Assembly (NCBI GenBank): GCA_900548255.1
Contig: URKH01000009.1
Location: 1-37,261 of the forward strand
DNA: 37,261 nt
Direction of reading: 5' to 3'
From: an uncultured Collinsella sp.
Lineage (GTDB): Bacteria > Actinomycetota > Coriobacteriia > Coriobacteriales > Coriobacteriaceae
The notes beneath the pieces were generated by a model that saw only the letters and a program-made list of their open reading frames with translations, was not told the DNA's origin and did no database searches. Below are positions 1 through 7,705 of the stretch, piece by piece (position 1 is the first letter of the stretch; the number at the start of each line of letters is the position of its first letter). Made by a program: the position numbers and the translations under genes.

Positions 1-91
1 TTACAGCGAAAAACCGTACCAAAAACTGCCCGGTACATATCAATGTACACGGCGGCGGATTTGTACGCCCGCATGTACTGAGAGATGAGAT

Positions 92-340
92 CTACTCTGC
101 AAAGGTGGCAGATGCGATCCAGGGAATCAGGCCCTGCCACAGGCCGGCATCGAAAGCGCCGGGGCTTATCAGGTCGTTAGCGACTAGCGCCGCAAAGGCG
201 GCGGGCGGAATATAGCCCAAGGCCTCGGTAACGCGGGGTGAAAGCGTTCTCCCGCGCAAGGCAAACGCCGGAGCAATGCGGAAAAACGCGATGGCCGCCC
301 ACGACGAGAGCCACAGGACCAAAAACTCGTTAACGGGCAT
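92..340 (-). CDS. azlD: AzlD-type branched-chain amino acid transport subunit, probably C-terminally shortened
   Basis: Small hydrophobic protein that forms the second subunit of AzlCD-type branched-chain amino acid exporters in the cytoplasmic membrane. From the ATG at 340 it has 82 residues with about three hydrophobic stretches and the family-like segment LGYIPPAAFAALVANDL near the middle. An open frame continues upstream to 391, but the ATG at 340 overlaps the azlC stop by 11 bases, the usual translationally coupled arrangement, so I prefer it. AzlD proteins are usually about 100-110 residues with one more C-terminal membrane helix. Here the frame ends at a TAG directly after a Thr-Phe-Ala-Glu, so the last helix seems to be missing. 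The truncation is inferred from remembered family length, not from an alignment. Confidence 0.75.
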   Translation of the reverse strand: MPVNEFLVLWLSSWAAIAFFRIAPAFALRGRTLSPRVTEALGYIPPAAFAALVANDLISPGAFDAGLWQGLIPWIASATFAE

Positions 341-1022
341 CGCGAGCACCCCTTCCTTCGGCAAGGGCATCGCACGCGAGCGCCGCGGCAACGCCGGCGA
401 GCACGCTTACCGGCACGACGACATTCGTCCACCCCAAGAACTTGCATACGGCGACGGACACCGCAGCCAAAACGGCAGCTACGGCATTGCCACGCGACAG
501 TCGCTGCGAAAAGAGCAGACAGATAAAGAGCGATGTGCAGACAAAACCTGCAAGAGCGGTGGGGACATCGACAACGGCACCGACAACGGCGCCCGTTGTG
601 CACGAAACGCCCCATGTTGCGACGAGGATCACGTTGAGCGCAAAGGACTCGCGCGGACCCCAATCCTGCCCTTCAATCAACTTGGCAAGCGAGATGCCAT
701 ATGCCTCCTCGGTGAGCGTCGCGGCAACGGCCAGCGTCTGACGCTTCGAGGCACCCGCCAGATGCGGTGCGATCGATGCCGAGTAAAGTGCAAAGCGCGA
801 GGAGATTGCGGCGACGCTGGCGACAATCGATGCCGCAGGCACGCCCGCCAGCCACAGGTTGCAGACCATAAACTGTCCGCAGCCCGTCACAAACGTGCTG
901 CTCAGGGCAAAAACCATCCATGGTTCCATCCCCGTCTGCCCCATGATCATTCCGCACGGCGCGCCTATTGCAACATAGGTAAGCATCACCGGCCAGACGG
1001 TTCTAACGATTTTGAGCACCAT
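330..1022 (-). CDS. azlC: AzlC family branched-chain amino acid permease
   Basis: Predicted integral membrane protein of about 230 residues, the large subunit of an AzlCD-type branched-chain amino acid exporter. It has several hydrophobic helices and the family pattern around FVTGCGQFMVCNLW and LTEEAYGISL (the Thr-Glu-Glu after the second helix pair is typical). The frame is open to 1091, but the first 23 residues of that extension are charged and unlike the family. The start at 1022 (MVLKIVRTVWP) places the protein at the usual AzlC length. It overlaps azlD by 11 bases, so the two are one transcription unit reading leftward. No adjacent regulator is visible in the window. Confidence 0.88.
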   Translation of the reverse strand: MVLKIVRTVWPVMLTYVAIGAPCGMIMGQTGMEPWMVFALSSTFVTGCGQFMVCNLWLAGVPAASIVASVAAISSRFALYSASIAPHLAGASKRQTLAVAATLTEEAYGISLAKLIEGQDWGPRESFALNVILVATWGVSCTTGAVVGAVVDVPTALAGFVCTSLFICLLFSQRLSRGNAVAAVLAAVSVAVCKFLGWTNVVVPVSVLAGVAAALACDALAEGRGARDAR

Positions 1023-1148
1023 ACGCTTCTCATCCTGACAAGGTCTCCGAGCCGCATGTAGCGATACGGCAGAATCATCATCCGACAGCAACCGAGTTCA
1101 CCTACAATTGCCACCGGATCGAAAGACACAACTTTTTAGGAAGTCATT

Positions 1149-1961
1149 ATGACAGCTATCGATCGAGACCGGGCGCGCGCGGCCTTCAAAAGCTACACCG
1201 ATGCCTACGACGCCACCAACCCACGCATCGCGCTCAAAATCGAGCATACGTACCACGTGGCCGAGGCATGCGATGCCGTAGCGCGCGAGCAGGGCTGGTC
1301 GTCAGAAGATATTGACCTGGCATGGCTTTGCGGCCTGCTACACGATATGGGCCGCTTTGAGCAGCTGCGACGCTGGGACACCTTTAAGGACGCCGAGAGC
1401 ATGAGCCATGCGGCGCTGGGCATCGAGGTCCTCTTTGGCGAGAATCCCGCCGATGCACCCGCCACGACAAACATCCGTGACTTTATCGAAACCGGTGCGC
1501 ATGACGAGCTCATCCGAGCGAGCATCGCCTATCACAGCGACTTTCGCCTGCCGGCACAACTCGACGAGCGTACACGGTGCTTCTGCGATATCGTGCGCGA
1601 TGGTGACAAGATCGACATTATGCGCACCATCGCCGACAGCACCGTCGACACTATCCTCAAGGTGGACGAGAAGACGTTTCTCGGCAGCCGTTTCTCGTCG
1701 CCGACACTTGCCGCCTTTGACGAGCACCGCTGCGTCGCACGCGATGAGCGCGATGAGCCCGCCGACTTCTTGGTGGGGCTTATCTGCTTTATGTTTGAGC
1801 TCGTCTATCCAGCAAGCCGCGCGCTGGCGCGCGAACAGGGCGATATCTACCGCCTGCTCGACGCACCCTTTGGCATTACGCGCCCCTTTACCAATCCCAC
1901 CACGCAAGCGACCTGGGAGTGCCTAAAGGACGAGATGCGCGACTGGCTGGCGCGCGCCTAG
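1149..1961 (+). CDS. HD-domain phosphohydrolase
   Basis: A 270-residue soluble protein with an HD metal-dependent phosphohydrolase domain. The likely metal ligands are visible in order: His33/His36 (HTYH), the His65-Asp66 doublet in LLHDMGRFEQ, His87 (SHAAL), His129 (AYHSDF) and an Asp in RDGDKID near 151-156. The substrate cannot be read from sequence; HD proteins of this kind act on nucleotides or other phosphoesters. A Shine-Dalgarno-like AGGAAG precedes the ATG. The gene is convergent with the EtfA gene, and the two stop codons share the palindrome CTAG (1958-1961), leaving no intergenic room. Confidence 0.85.
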   Translation: MTAIDRDRARAAFKSYTDAYDATNPRIALKIEHTYHVAEACDAVAREQGWSSEDIDLAWLCGLLHDMGRFEQLRRWDTFKDAESMSHAALGIEVLFGENPADAPATTNIRDFIETGAHDELIRASIAYHSDFRLPAQLDERTRCFCDIVRDGDKIDIMRTIADSTVDTILKVDEKTFLGSRFSSPTLAAFDEHRCVARDERDEPADFLVGLICFMFELVYPASRALAREQGDIYRLLDAPFGITRPFTNPTTQATWECLKDEMRDWLARA

Positions 1962-3163
1962 CGCTCAAGCTGGGCCAGCAGCTCCTCGACGACCTCGACG
2001 GCGTCCCCAACAACCTTGTACTGGGCAGCACCGAAAATGGGGGCATCCGGGTCCTCGTTGATGGCGATAATGCACTCCGCCCCACCGATGCCGGCAAGAT
2101 GCTGAATGGCGCCCGAAACACCGATACTCACGAGAAGCTTGGGCGAAACCGATACGCCCGTCTGGCCAATCTGATGGCGATACTCCAACCAGCCGGCCTC
2201 CACGACAGGTCGCGTGCAGCCAAGCTCGGCTCCCAGAGCCTCGGCGAGCCTTCGCATCAACGGCAGGTTTTTCTTGGAACCAATGCCGCGACCCACCACG
2301 ACCAGGCACTCGGCATTGGCGATCGAGGGCTGCTGTCCCCACTCCTCGGCGGGAATCGAGATCTCGACACGAGCCTTAGCATCATCCGCAAGCGATATCT
2401 GGGTGATCGTGCCAGAGCGGCCGTAGTCGAAGTCGGGAGCCTTAAAGATACCGGGGCGCACCGTTGCCATCTGCGGACGGTGGTTGGGGCAAATGATGGT
2501 GGCCATCAGGTTGCCGCCAAACGCCGGACGCGTCTGTTGCAGCAGTCCCGTCTCTGCATCCATCGAAAGTACGGTGCAGTCAGCCGTAAGGCCCGTCTGC
2601 AAACGCACGGCAACGCCGGGTGCCAGTTCGCGACCAAAAGCGGTCGCACCGTATAGGATGGCCTCGGGTTTGCGTTCGGCTACCAAATCGCAGATCAAGC
2701 GGGCGTAGACCTCCGCATCGTTTTGGCGCAGGCGCTCGTCGCGACAGGCCAGGACTTCGTCGGCGCCCGCGCAAACCAGATGCTCCAGGTCACCGAGAGA
2801 ACCCTCGGGGCCCATACCGACCAGCGCCACCAAACGGCAGCCACGAGCATCGGCAAGCTCGCGGCCCTTGCCCATGAGCTCATAGGCAACGGGATTCACC
2901 GTATCGTGCTCGTCGGTCTGCGCGAATACCCAAATGTCTCGGTACGCATCGAGGCCAACCGCACCAGCGGCCTCATCACGCTCGATCGAGATAGCGTTGA
3001 CAGGGCAGGCGTCGACGCACCCACCGCATAGGATGCAGCCGTCGGTTACGCGGGCGCATCGGCTTGATCGCTCGCCTTCCACTACGATGCCGCCCGAGGC
3101 ACAGGCGCGAACGCAGCGACCGCAACCGATGCAGGCTTCGCTATCGATATTCAATCCGCTCAT
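1958..3163 (-). CDS. etfA: Electron transfer flavoprotein alpha subunit with N-terminal 2[4Fe-4S] ferredoxin domain
   Basis: A 401-residue EtfA. Residues 1-60 form a bacterial ferredoxin domain with two CxxCxxCxxxC motifs (Cys11/14/17/21 and Cys43/46/49/53). The rest is EtfA, with the C-terminal FAD-binding signature running through GQTGVSVSPKLL, GVSGAIQHLAGIGG and AINEDPDAPIFG. Plain respiratory EtfA lacks the ferredoxin part. The fusion is known from EtfAs of flavin-based bifurcating complexes such as the Acetobacterium lactate dehydrogenase and caffeyl-CoA reductase systems, where it passes electrons to or from ferredoxin. The gene begins one base after the etfB stop in a dehydrogenase-etfB-etfA operon. 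The bifurcating role is an inference from fusion plus context. Confidence 0.93.
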   Translation of the reverse strand: MSGLNIDSEACIGCGRCVRACASGGIVVEGERSSRCARVTDGCILCGGCVDACPVNAISIERDEAAGAVGLDAYRDIWVFAQTDEHDTVNPVAYELMGKGRELADARGCRLVALVGMGPEGSLGDLEHLVCAGADEVLACRDERLRQNDAEVYARLICDLVAERKPEAILYGATAFGRELAPGVAVRLQTGLTADCTVLSMDAETGLLQQTRPAFGGNLMATIICPNHRPQMATVRPGIFKAPDFDYGRSGTITQISLADDAKARVEISIPAEEWGQQPSIANAECLVVVGRGIGSKKNLPLMRRLAEALGAELGCTRPVVEAGWLEYRHQIGQTGVSVSPKLLVSIGVSGAIQHLAGIGGAECIIAINEDPDAPIFGAAQYKVVGDAVEVVEELLAQLER

Positions 3164-3979
3164 CTATGCCATCCCCTCGATAATCTTGGCGAGCTTTTCC
3201 GCCTGCTCGGATGCCGTGCCCTCAACGGTCTCGCACGTTTGATCACGGTCGGGCACAAACGAGCGCACGACCTGCGTCGGCGATCCGGCAAGACCGCAAC
3301 GCGAGGGGTCGGCGTTCACGTCGGCAGCGCTGACCACGCGCACGTCCGCATCCTCGGATGCGCGGATACCGGCAATACTCGGCATACGCAGCTGGCCAAT
3401 CTCCTTGGCGGTCGTCATCGCACACGGCATCTCAAGATAGACCGTCTCCTCGCCGGCATCGCAGCCGTGAACAAGCGCCAGTGAACCACAGGTCGTAAAG
3501 CCCGCGCTCTGCACGCAGCTCACGTCGGTCACACAGGGAATCTCAAAAGCACCGGCCAGCTCGGGGCCGATCTGGGCCGTATCGCCGTCCACTGCCATCT
3601 TGCCGCAGATGAGCAGGTCGAAGTCCTCGTCGAGAGCCTCGATGCCGCATTTGAGGGCATAGGTGGTGGCTAGGGTATCGGCACCTGCAAAGGCGCGATC
3701 GGTCAGCAGCAGCGCGTCGTCGACACCTCGAGCGATGCAGTCGCGCAGCAGCGACTCGGTCGCGTGGATGCCCATCGACACCACCGTTACGCGCACGTCC
3801 ATGCCAAAGCCGATAAAGTCGTCTTTCAGCGCCAGCGCGCATTCCAAAGCGCTCGCATCAAAGGGATTAATGACCGCCTGCTTGCCATCGCGCACGATGG
3901 TATTGGTCTTGGGGTCCATCTTGACCTCGGTGCTGCCCGGCACGGCCTTGACGCACACCACCATATGGAAATCGCTCAT
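3164..3979 (-). CDS. etfB: Electron transfer flavoprotein beta subunit
   Basis: EtfB of about 270 residues, partner of the adjacent EtfA. The N-terminus has the family pattern VVCVKAVPGSTEVKMDP. The segment CGKMAVDGDTAQIGPELA corresponds to the nucleotide-binding loop that, in bifurcating Etfs, holds the FAD where the hydride from NADH splits. The frame opens at 3985 (MKMSDFH); the second methionine at 3979 is given here as start, and both are possible. The upstream dehydrogenase stop overlaps the 3985 start by four bases (ATGA), which favours coupling at 3985. It lies in the middle of the dehydrogenase-etfB-etfA operon. Confidence 0.92.
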   Translation of the reverse strand: MSDFHMVVCVKAVPGSTEVKMDPKTNTIVRDGKQAVINPFDASALECALALKDDFIGFGMDVRVTVVSMGIHATESLLRDCIARGVDDALLLTDRAFAGADTLATTYALKCGIEALDEDFDLLICGKMAVDGDTAQIGPELAGAFEIPCVTDVSCVQSAGFTTCGSLALVHGCDAGEETVYLEMPCAMTTAKEIGQLRMPSIAGIRASEDADVRVVSAADVNADPSRCGLAGSPTQVVRSFVPDRDQTCETVEGTASEQAEKLAKIIEGMA

Positions 3980-3981
3980 CT

Positions 3982-5583
3982 TCACGCGCCCCCTTTCTGG
4001 ACGAGCTCATCCAAGAGCTTCTCCGAAAACAGGTTGCCGCGACCCAGCTGCCCGTCGGGATCGAGCTGGAGCTTGAGCCGCGCCGACTCGACCATAGCCT
4101 CGTGACCGTACATCGTCTCCAAAAAGCCCGCCTTGATCTTACCGACGCCATGCTCGGCAGAAACGGCACCGCCCATGGCCGTGACCTCGGAAGCCCACTG
4201 GGCAAAGAGTTCTCCGCCGCGGCGGTAATCCTGCGCATCGCGCGGCAGAATGTTCACATGCAGATGGTTGTTACCGATGTGCCCCCAGGCGGCAGATTCA
4301 AGCCCACTTTCGGACAACGTACGGCGATAAAGGGCGATGACATCGGCCAAGCGTGCGTTGGGCACCGACATGTCCGACCCCAGTTTGGTGATGGTAGGAT
4401 CCGTGCGGCGACGCTCGTCGATGAGCATGTTGACGCTCTCGGGCACCGCATGGCGGAAGAATCGTTGACACTCGCGATCGACCTCGGTGCGCGCAACCCA
4501 GGTCGCGTCGTCGTGGCCGCCCGCAAGCTCCAAAACCCATCCCAGGTGGTACAGCTCCTCAGTCGCCTGGGCTTCGTCGTCGCAGTCGAGCTCCACGTAG
4601 ACACAGACCTTGGCCTCTTTGTCGAGCGCCGGCAGCGAGGCAAACGCCGTCGACTGCTCGCGCTGGCGACGTAGAATATCCAGGGCGCCAGCGTCGAAGT
4701 ACTCGATGGCAGCCGCATGGGACAGGACGGGACGCACGGAATCGGTAAAGGACACGGCCTTGTCTTCGCTATCGAAAAAGCAGCTCACACCCCAAACGAC
4801 CGCAGGCGCCGCCTGCAGGGCGATCTCGAGCTCGGTGATAACGCCGAGCGTGCCGCAAGCACCGATAAAGAGGTCGATGGCGTCCATTTCGTCCGCAACG
4901 AAATAACCTGAGGCATTTTTTGTCTTGGGCATGGTATATCCGGGAAGATCGAGCTCGAGCGTACGGCCCGCTGCCGTCACGAGCGACAGGTGGCGGCCCT
5001 GGGCAAAAGCCTCGCCGCGCTGAAGCTCAAGCAAATCGCCATCAGCCAGCGCGACGTGGAGTCCCGTGATATGTGGGCGCATGGGGCCGTAGGCGTAGCT
5101 GCGGGCGCCGGAGGCGTTACATGCCGCCATGCCGCCCAGACAGGCAGACGTCTCGGTGGGATCGGTGGGAAAGAACTGCTCGGGGGCCTCTTGGAATTCC
5201 TCGTAGACCTCAAGCGATGCATGGTCCCAACCAGCAGTCGGCAGCACCTTCTTACTCAGCTGCTTGCGCAGCTCCGAGAGCACAACGCCCGGCTCCACGC
5301 GCAGCAGAAATTGGCCTTGTTCATCGCGGCGAAGGCCCAAGTAGCGATTCATACGGGAAGTATTGAGGATATGCCCGCCGTGGGGCACGGCACCGGCGGC
5401 AAGGCCGGTTCGGGCGCCCTGAACCGTTACCGGGACACGCTCGGCATGGAGCTTTTCCAAAATGGCACGGACCTCGTCTTCCGTTGTCGGAAACGAGATG
5501 CTCGAGGCCTCGCCCGATGCGCGAGACTCGTCGCGACCATACTCTTCGAACTCGTCGGTGAAGGGTTTGATGGTTGCAGACAC
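3982..5583 (-). CDS. FAD-binding 2-hydroxyacid (probably D-lactate) dehydrogenase, GlcD/LctD family
   Basis: A 533-residue flavoenzyme of the GlcD/Dld type. An N-terminal FAD_binding_4 (PCMH) domain covers roughly residues 30-220, with VQGARTGLAAGAVP and the pyrophosphate-binding stretch CLGGMAACNASGARSYAYG. The C-terminal FAD-oxidase domain ends with GHIGNNHLHVNILP and SAEHGVGKIKAGFL, whose His residues form the active-site and metal-binding part of the family. It starts with GTG at 5583 behind a strong AAGGGGGAG. Translation is coupled to etfB by a four-base overlap. In Acetobacterium woodii a similar gene set (LctBCD) oxidises lactate with NAD+ at the cost of reduced ferredoxin, and I infer a similar confurcating reaction here. 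Glycolate or another 2-hydroxyacid is an alternative substrate. At 533 residues it is longer than typical LctD (about 470). Confidence 0.88.
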   Translation of the reverse strand: MSATIKPFTDEFEEYGRDESRASGEASSISFPTTEDEVRAILEKLHAERVPVTVQGARTGLAAGAVPHGGHILNTSRMNRYLGLRRDEQGQFLLRVEPGVVLSELRKQLSKKVLPTAGWDHASLEVYEEFQEAPEQFFPTDPTETSACLGGMAACNASGARSYAYGPMRPHITGLHVALADGDLLELQRGEAFAQGRHLSLVTAAGRTLELDLPGYTMPKTKNASGYFVADEMDAIDLFIGACGTLGVITELEIALQAAPAVVWGVSCFFDSEDKAVSFTDSVRPVLSHAAAIEYFDAGALDILRRQREQSTAFASLPALDKEAKVCVYVELDCDDEAQATEELYHLGWVLELAGGHDDATWVARTEVDRECQRFFRHAVPESVNMLIDERRRTDPTITKLGSDMSVPNARLADVIALYRRTLSESGLESAAWGHIGNNHLHVNILPRDAQDYRRGGELFAQWASEVTAMGGAVSAEHGVGKIKAGFLETMYGHEAMVESARLKLQLDPDGQLGRGNLFSEKLLDELVQKGGA

Positions 5584-5929
5584 GCGAACTCCCCCTTTAG
5601 CTAACTACAGTATTTGCAGGGAGATGTTACCGCATCGTTTCGTCGACGTGTTCGAGACCGTCTCCATAATTGGCGATTTTTACGTTCGTGCAATTCGGCG
5701 AGCGGCTTGATTTCCTCGGCAGACGATGCTTTTGACACATATGGCCCCGCCGTCGCCGACCGCGCGATTGTCGCTTGAAAAAAGTTGGAGTATTTTTTGC
5801 CGCCTTTTACCTGCGGAGACACCAATCCGTCAAGCATTTGGTCAGCAATTGGTCAAGTAGTGGCTGATACCGTCGGCATCGACAGCCAAAACCGACAGAA
5901 GTTTTGGCCCCAGAAGCAGGGAGGTTCCC
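5584..5929. other. Divergent intergenic region between dehydrogenase-etf operon and surface-protein operon
   Basis: About 346 bases without a supportable gene. It must hold the promoters of both divergent operons. Visible structure: two direct copies of TTGGTCA twelve bases apart (around 5838 and 5850), and a perfect 8-bp inverted repeat GCCAAAAC/GTTTTGGC (5885-5892 and 5901-5908) with an 8-base loop just upstream of the ribosome-binding site of the 5930 gene. I cannot assign a -10/-35 pair with confidence. Confidence 0.4.
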
Positions 5930-6226
5930 ATGGCATATTACTGGCCCCAGTACGGCATCGCCATCGAAGTCGACGACGATCCCCATCTCCTGCCTTTCGA
6001 CGAAGAGGCATTCCCCGATACGACGGTCTACCACGTTACCACCGATGTGATCTGCGACCCCGAGTCGTTCTCGGCGCTCGCCCACCGCATCGCGCATATC
6101 CACGACATCGAGCTCCCTCCCGACTTCGACGAGCTTGTCTACTCACGCCGCCTGATGCTTCACATGCTCTTTGGAGCGAACCCGTCCACCTTTGCGCGCA
6201 TCTATACCGCCAAGGATGCCGCATGA
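5930..6226 (+). CDS. Hypothetical 98-residue protein, first gene of surface operon
   Basis: Unrecognised soluble protein with no signal peptide or membrane segment. It begins AYYWPQYGIAIEVDDDP, which faintly recalls the core strand of restriction-endonuclease-fold proteins (W-P-x-Y-x-I-A-I-E-V), but no other nuclease motif follows, so I assign no function. It is rich in Asp, Pro and Tyr. A strong ribosome site (GGGAGGTTCCC before ATG) supports the start. Its stop overlaps the ATG of the next gene by four bases (ATGA at 6223-6226), so it is co-translated with a membrane-anchored protein. Confidence 0.75.
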   Translation: MAYYWPQYGIAIEVDDDPHLLPFDEEAFPDTTVYHVTTDVICDPESFSALAHRIAHIHDIELPPDFDELVYSRRLMLHMLFGANPSTFARIYTAKDAA

Positions 6227-6732
6227 GCGCGAAGAAGCCACCCCACTTTGCAGGCCTGGGTCGTCGCAAGAAGCTCATCCTTGCCTGTTTGGCCATCGTC
6301 TGTGCCCTTGTCGCCGTAGGACTATACGCTTGGCAGTCGCAGCCCGTACCCGAGGCGGGCGCTTCGGTTACGACGGCCGAGGGCAAAACGCGTCAGGAAA
6401 TCCAAGATGAGCTCAACGCCATCGTCCGCGACAACATGATGACGATTTCGGTCGCACCGGTCGCTCAGCTGCAGGAGGACGGCAAGCTGCGCGTCAACGT
6501 GCAAAACGTCCAAGACAATAAATTTCCCCAGCGATTCCGCGTCATCCAAAACGACGAGACCATGTACGAATCCGGTGTGGTCGAGACCGGCAAGACAATC
6601 GAAACGTGCCCCGCCGGCGACATCAAAGAAGGCGAGGCGTACATCGAGATCCAGGCACTCGATGCCAAGACCCTCGACAGCCACGGCAATCCGACACGTG
6701 TCAAGGTGCGGGTTGAGCAAGCCGAGAACTAG
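6223..6732 (+). CDS. Membrane-anchored extracytoplasmic protein of a family found with surface-protein loci
   Basis: A 169-residue protein with a basic N-terminus, one membrane helix at about residues 15-33 (LILACLAIVCALVAVGLYAW) and an outside domain. The domain contains the pattern MMTISVAPVAQLQEDGKL, then NDETMYESGVVETGKTIE, and ends in DAKTLDSHGNP plus a V-x-V-x-V strand. From memory, Firmicutes and Coriobacteria surface loci encode similar small proteins with an N-terminal helix and a single beta-sandwich domain bearing an ESG-xx-xG-xx-I turn. Function unknown. The same frame is open upstream to 5785, but the start at 6223 is set by the ATGA overlap with the preceding gene and the signal-anchor position. 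Confidence 0.75.
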   Translation: MSAKKPPHFAGLGRRKKLILACLAIVCALVAVGLYAWQSQPVPEAGASVTTAEGKTRQEIQDELNAIVRDNMMTISVAPVAQLQEDGKLRVNVQNVQDNKFPQRFRVIQNDETMYESGVVETGKTIETCPAGDIKEGEAYIEIQALDAKTLDSHGNPTRVKVRVEQAEN

Positions 6733-6822
6733 CTTTTCCGGCCGACGCGGCACCGCACGCAATTCACCAGCATTCGTCCAATCATCGCGGGGACGGCCCG
6801 CGGCGAATAGAAAGGAACGACC

Positions 6823-7422
6823 ATGGACATCACCAGGAACATGAACGGAGCCAGAGCGCTCGTCGTGGGCGCAGGGCTCGCGCTCGCGCTCGCAATGGGC
6901 GCCGCCCCGACGCCAGCTATGGCAGCCGGGCGCGTTGGAACCACGAAAGTAATGGTCAGGACCGAGATCGACAACGTTGAGTTCAAAGTTCCGACGGTTA
7001 TTCCCTTCGTCGCCAAGGCCGACGGCACGCTTCAGGGCCCCTCAGAAGACGCGACCACCATCGACAATCATTCGGCCTACGGCATCCATGTCACCAACAT
7101 GAAGATCGACGCCATGAACACCTGGACCATTGCTGCCGACGCCAAAGCCGGAACCGCACAGAACTCCATCGACTTTAAGGTCGGCCCCGACGGCGCACTC
7201 CAGAACGCCAGCGCCGCAACGCAGGGGACGGGCCTCGATCTTTCCAAGAATGCAGCCTTCGACATGGGCTACCAGGGCATTGCCGGCGGCAAGGACAAAA
7301 TTAAGCTCAAGACAAGCGGAAACGTCGCCCGCGTCACGCGCGACATCTTCCGCGTAACCGGCGAAGGCGATCAGGTTGCAACGATCACCTGGACGGTCGA
7401 GCCCGGTGCGCACACGGCATAA
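6823..7422 (+). CDS. Secreted surface protein, 199 residues
   Basis: N-terminal signal peptide: charged start, hydrophobic core VVGAGLALALAMGAA, and an Ala-x-Ala site near residue 35 (PAMAA). The mature part is predicted mostly beta, with VPTVIPFVAKADGTLQGPS, then the motif IDNHSAYGIHVTNMKI and a C-terminal strand ATITWTVEPG. The pattern 'no large domain, Asn-His-Ser then x-Val-Thr' is typical of small cell-wall or fimbria-like proteins in Gram-positives, but it has no sortase motif of its own. A good ribosome site (GAAAGGAACGACC) precedes the ATG. It overlaps the next gene by 17 bases. Likely a structural surface protein; no enzymatic motif seen. Confidence 0.8.
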   Translation: MDITRNMNGARALVVGAGLALALAMGAAPTPAMAAGRVGTTKVMVRTEIDNVEFKVPTVIPFVAKADGTLQGPSEDATTIDNHSAYGIHVTNMKIDAMNTWTIAADAKAGTAQNSIDFKVGPDGALQNASAATQGTGLDLSKNAAFDMGYQGIAGGKDKIKLKTSGNVARVTRDIFRVTGEGDQVATITWTVEPGAHTA

Positions 7423-7687
7423 GGCTGTCGCCCTGGCCGCCGCCGTCAGCATCCTAGCGTTTGGGCCAGCCATGGCCTTTGCCCAGCAAGAACAGGCGCA
7501 GGCCGCCACGCAAGTGACGGTCGACCTCTCGGAGCTCGACCGCGGCGACCGCGAGGAACCGTTGGCGCAGACAGGCGACAGACGATGGCTCTTGGCAGCA
7601 GGCGCCGCAGCAGCAGGCGCGGGGACCGCCGGCCTCGGTCTGCACATCAAACGCAGCCAGAAACAAAACACGGACAGGCCGCACTAA
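7406..7687 (+). CDS. Small secreted LAQTG sortase substrate
   Basis: From the GTG at 7406 the gene encodes 93 residues. It has a signal peptide (VRTRHKAVALAAAVSILAFG, cleavage near AFAQQ), a short mature stretch and a complete cell-wall sorting signal: LAQTG, a hydrophobic run of about 20 residues (WLLAAGAAAAGAGTAGLGL) and a positive tail HIKRSQK. LAxTG is the motif preferred by actinobacterial class E sortases, so covalent attachment to peptidoglycan is likely. No sortase gene is in the window. The open frame reaches back to 7376, but that would put a non-signal segment first, so the GTG is preferred. The mature part is only about 30 residues, so it probably acts as an anchor or partner for its secreted neighbours. 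Confidence 0.72.
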   Translation: MRTRHKAVALAAAVSILAFGPAMAFAQQEQAQAATQVTVDLSELDRGDREEPLAQTGDRRWLLAAGAAAAGAGTAGLGLHIKRSQKQNTDRPH

Positions 7688-7705
7688 ATTAGCTAAGGAG
7701 ACCCC

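Noticed and set aside
1..74. Partial minus-strand ORF running off the left edge (starts near 74)
   Set aside because: No ribosome site and too short to judge; overlaps repeat-like sequence.
5785..6222. Upstream extension of the membrane-anchored protein at 6223
   Set aside because: The long open frame overlaps the better-supported 5930 gene; the ATGA overlap and the membrane anchor fix the start at 6223.
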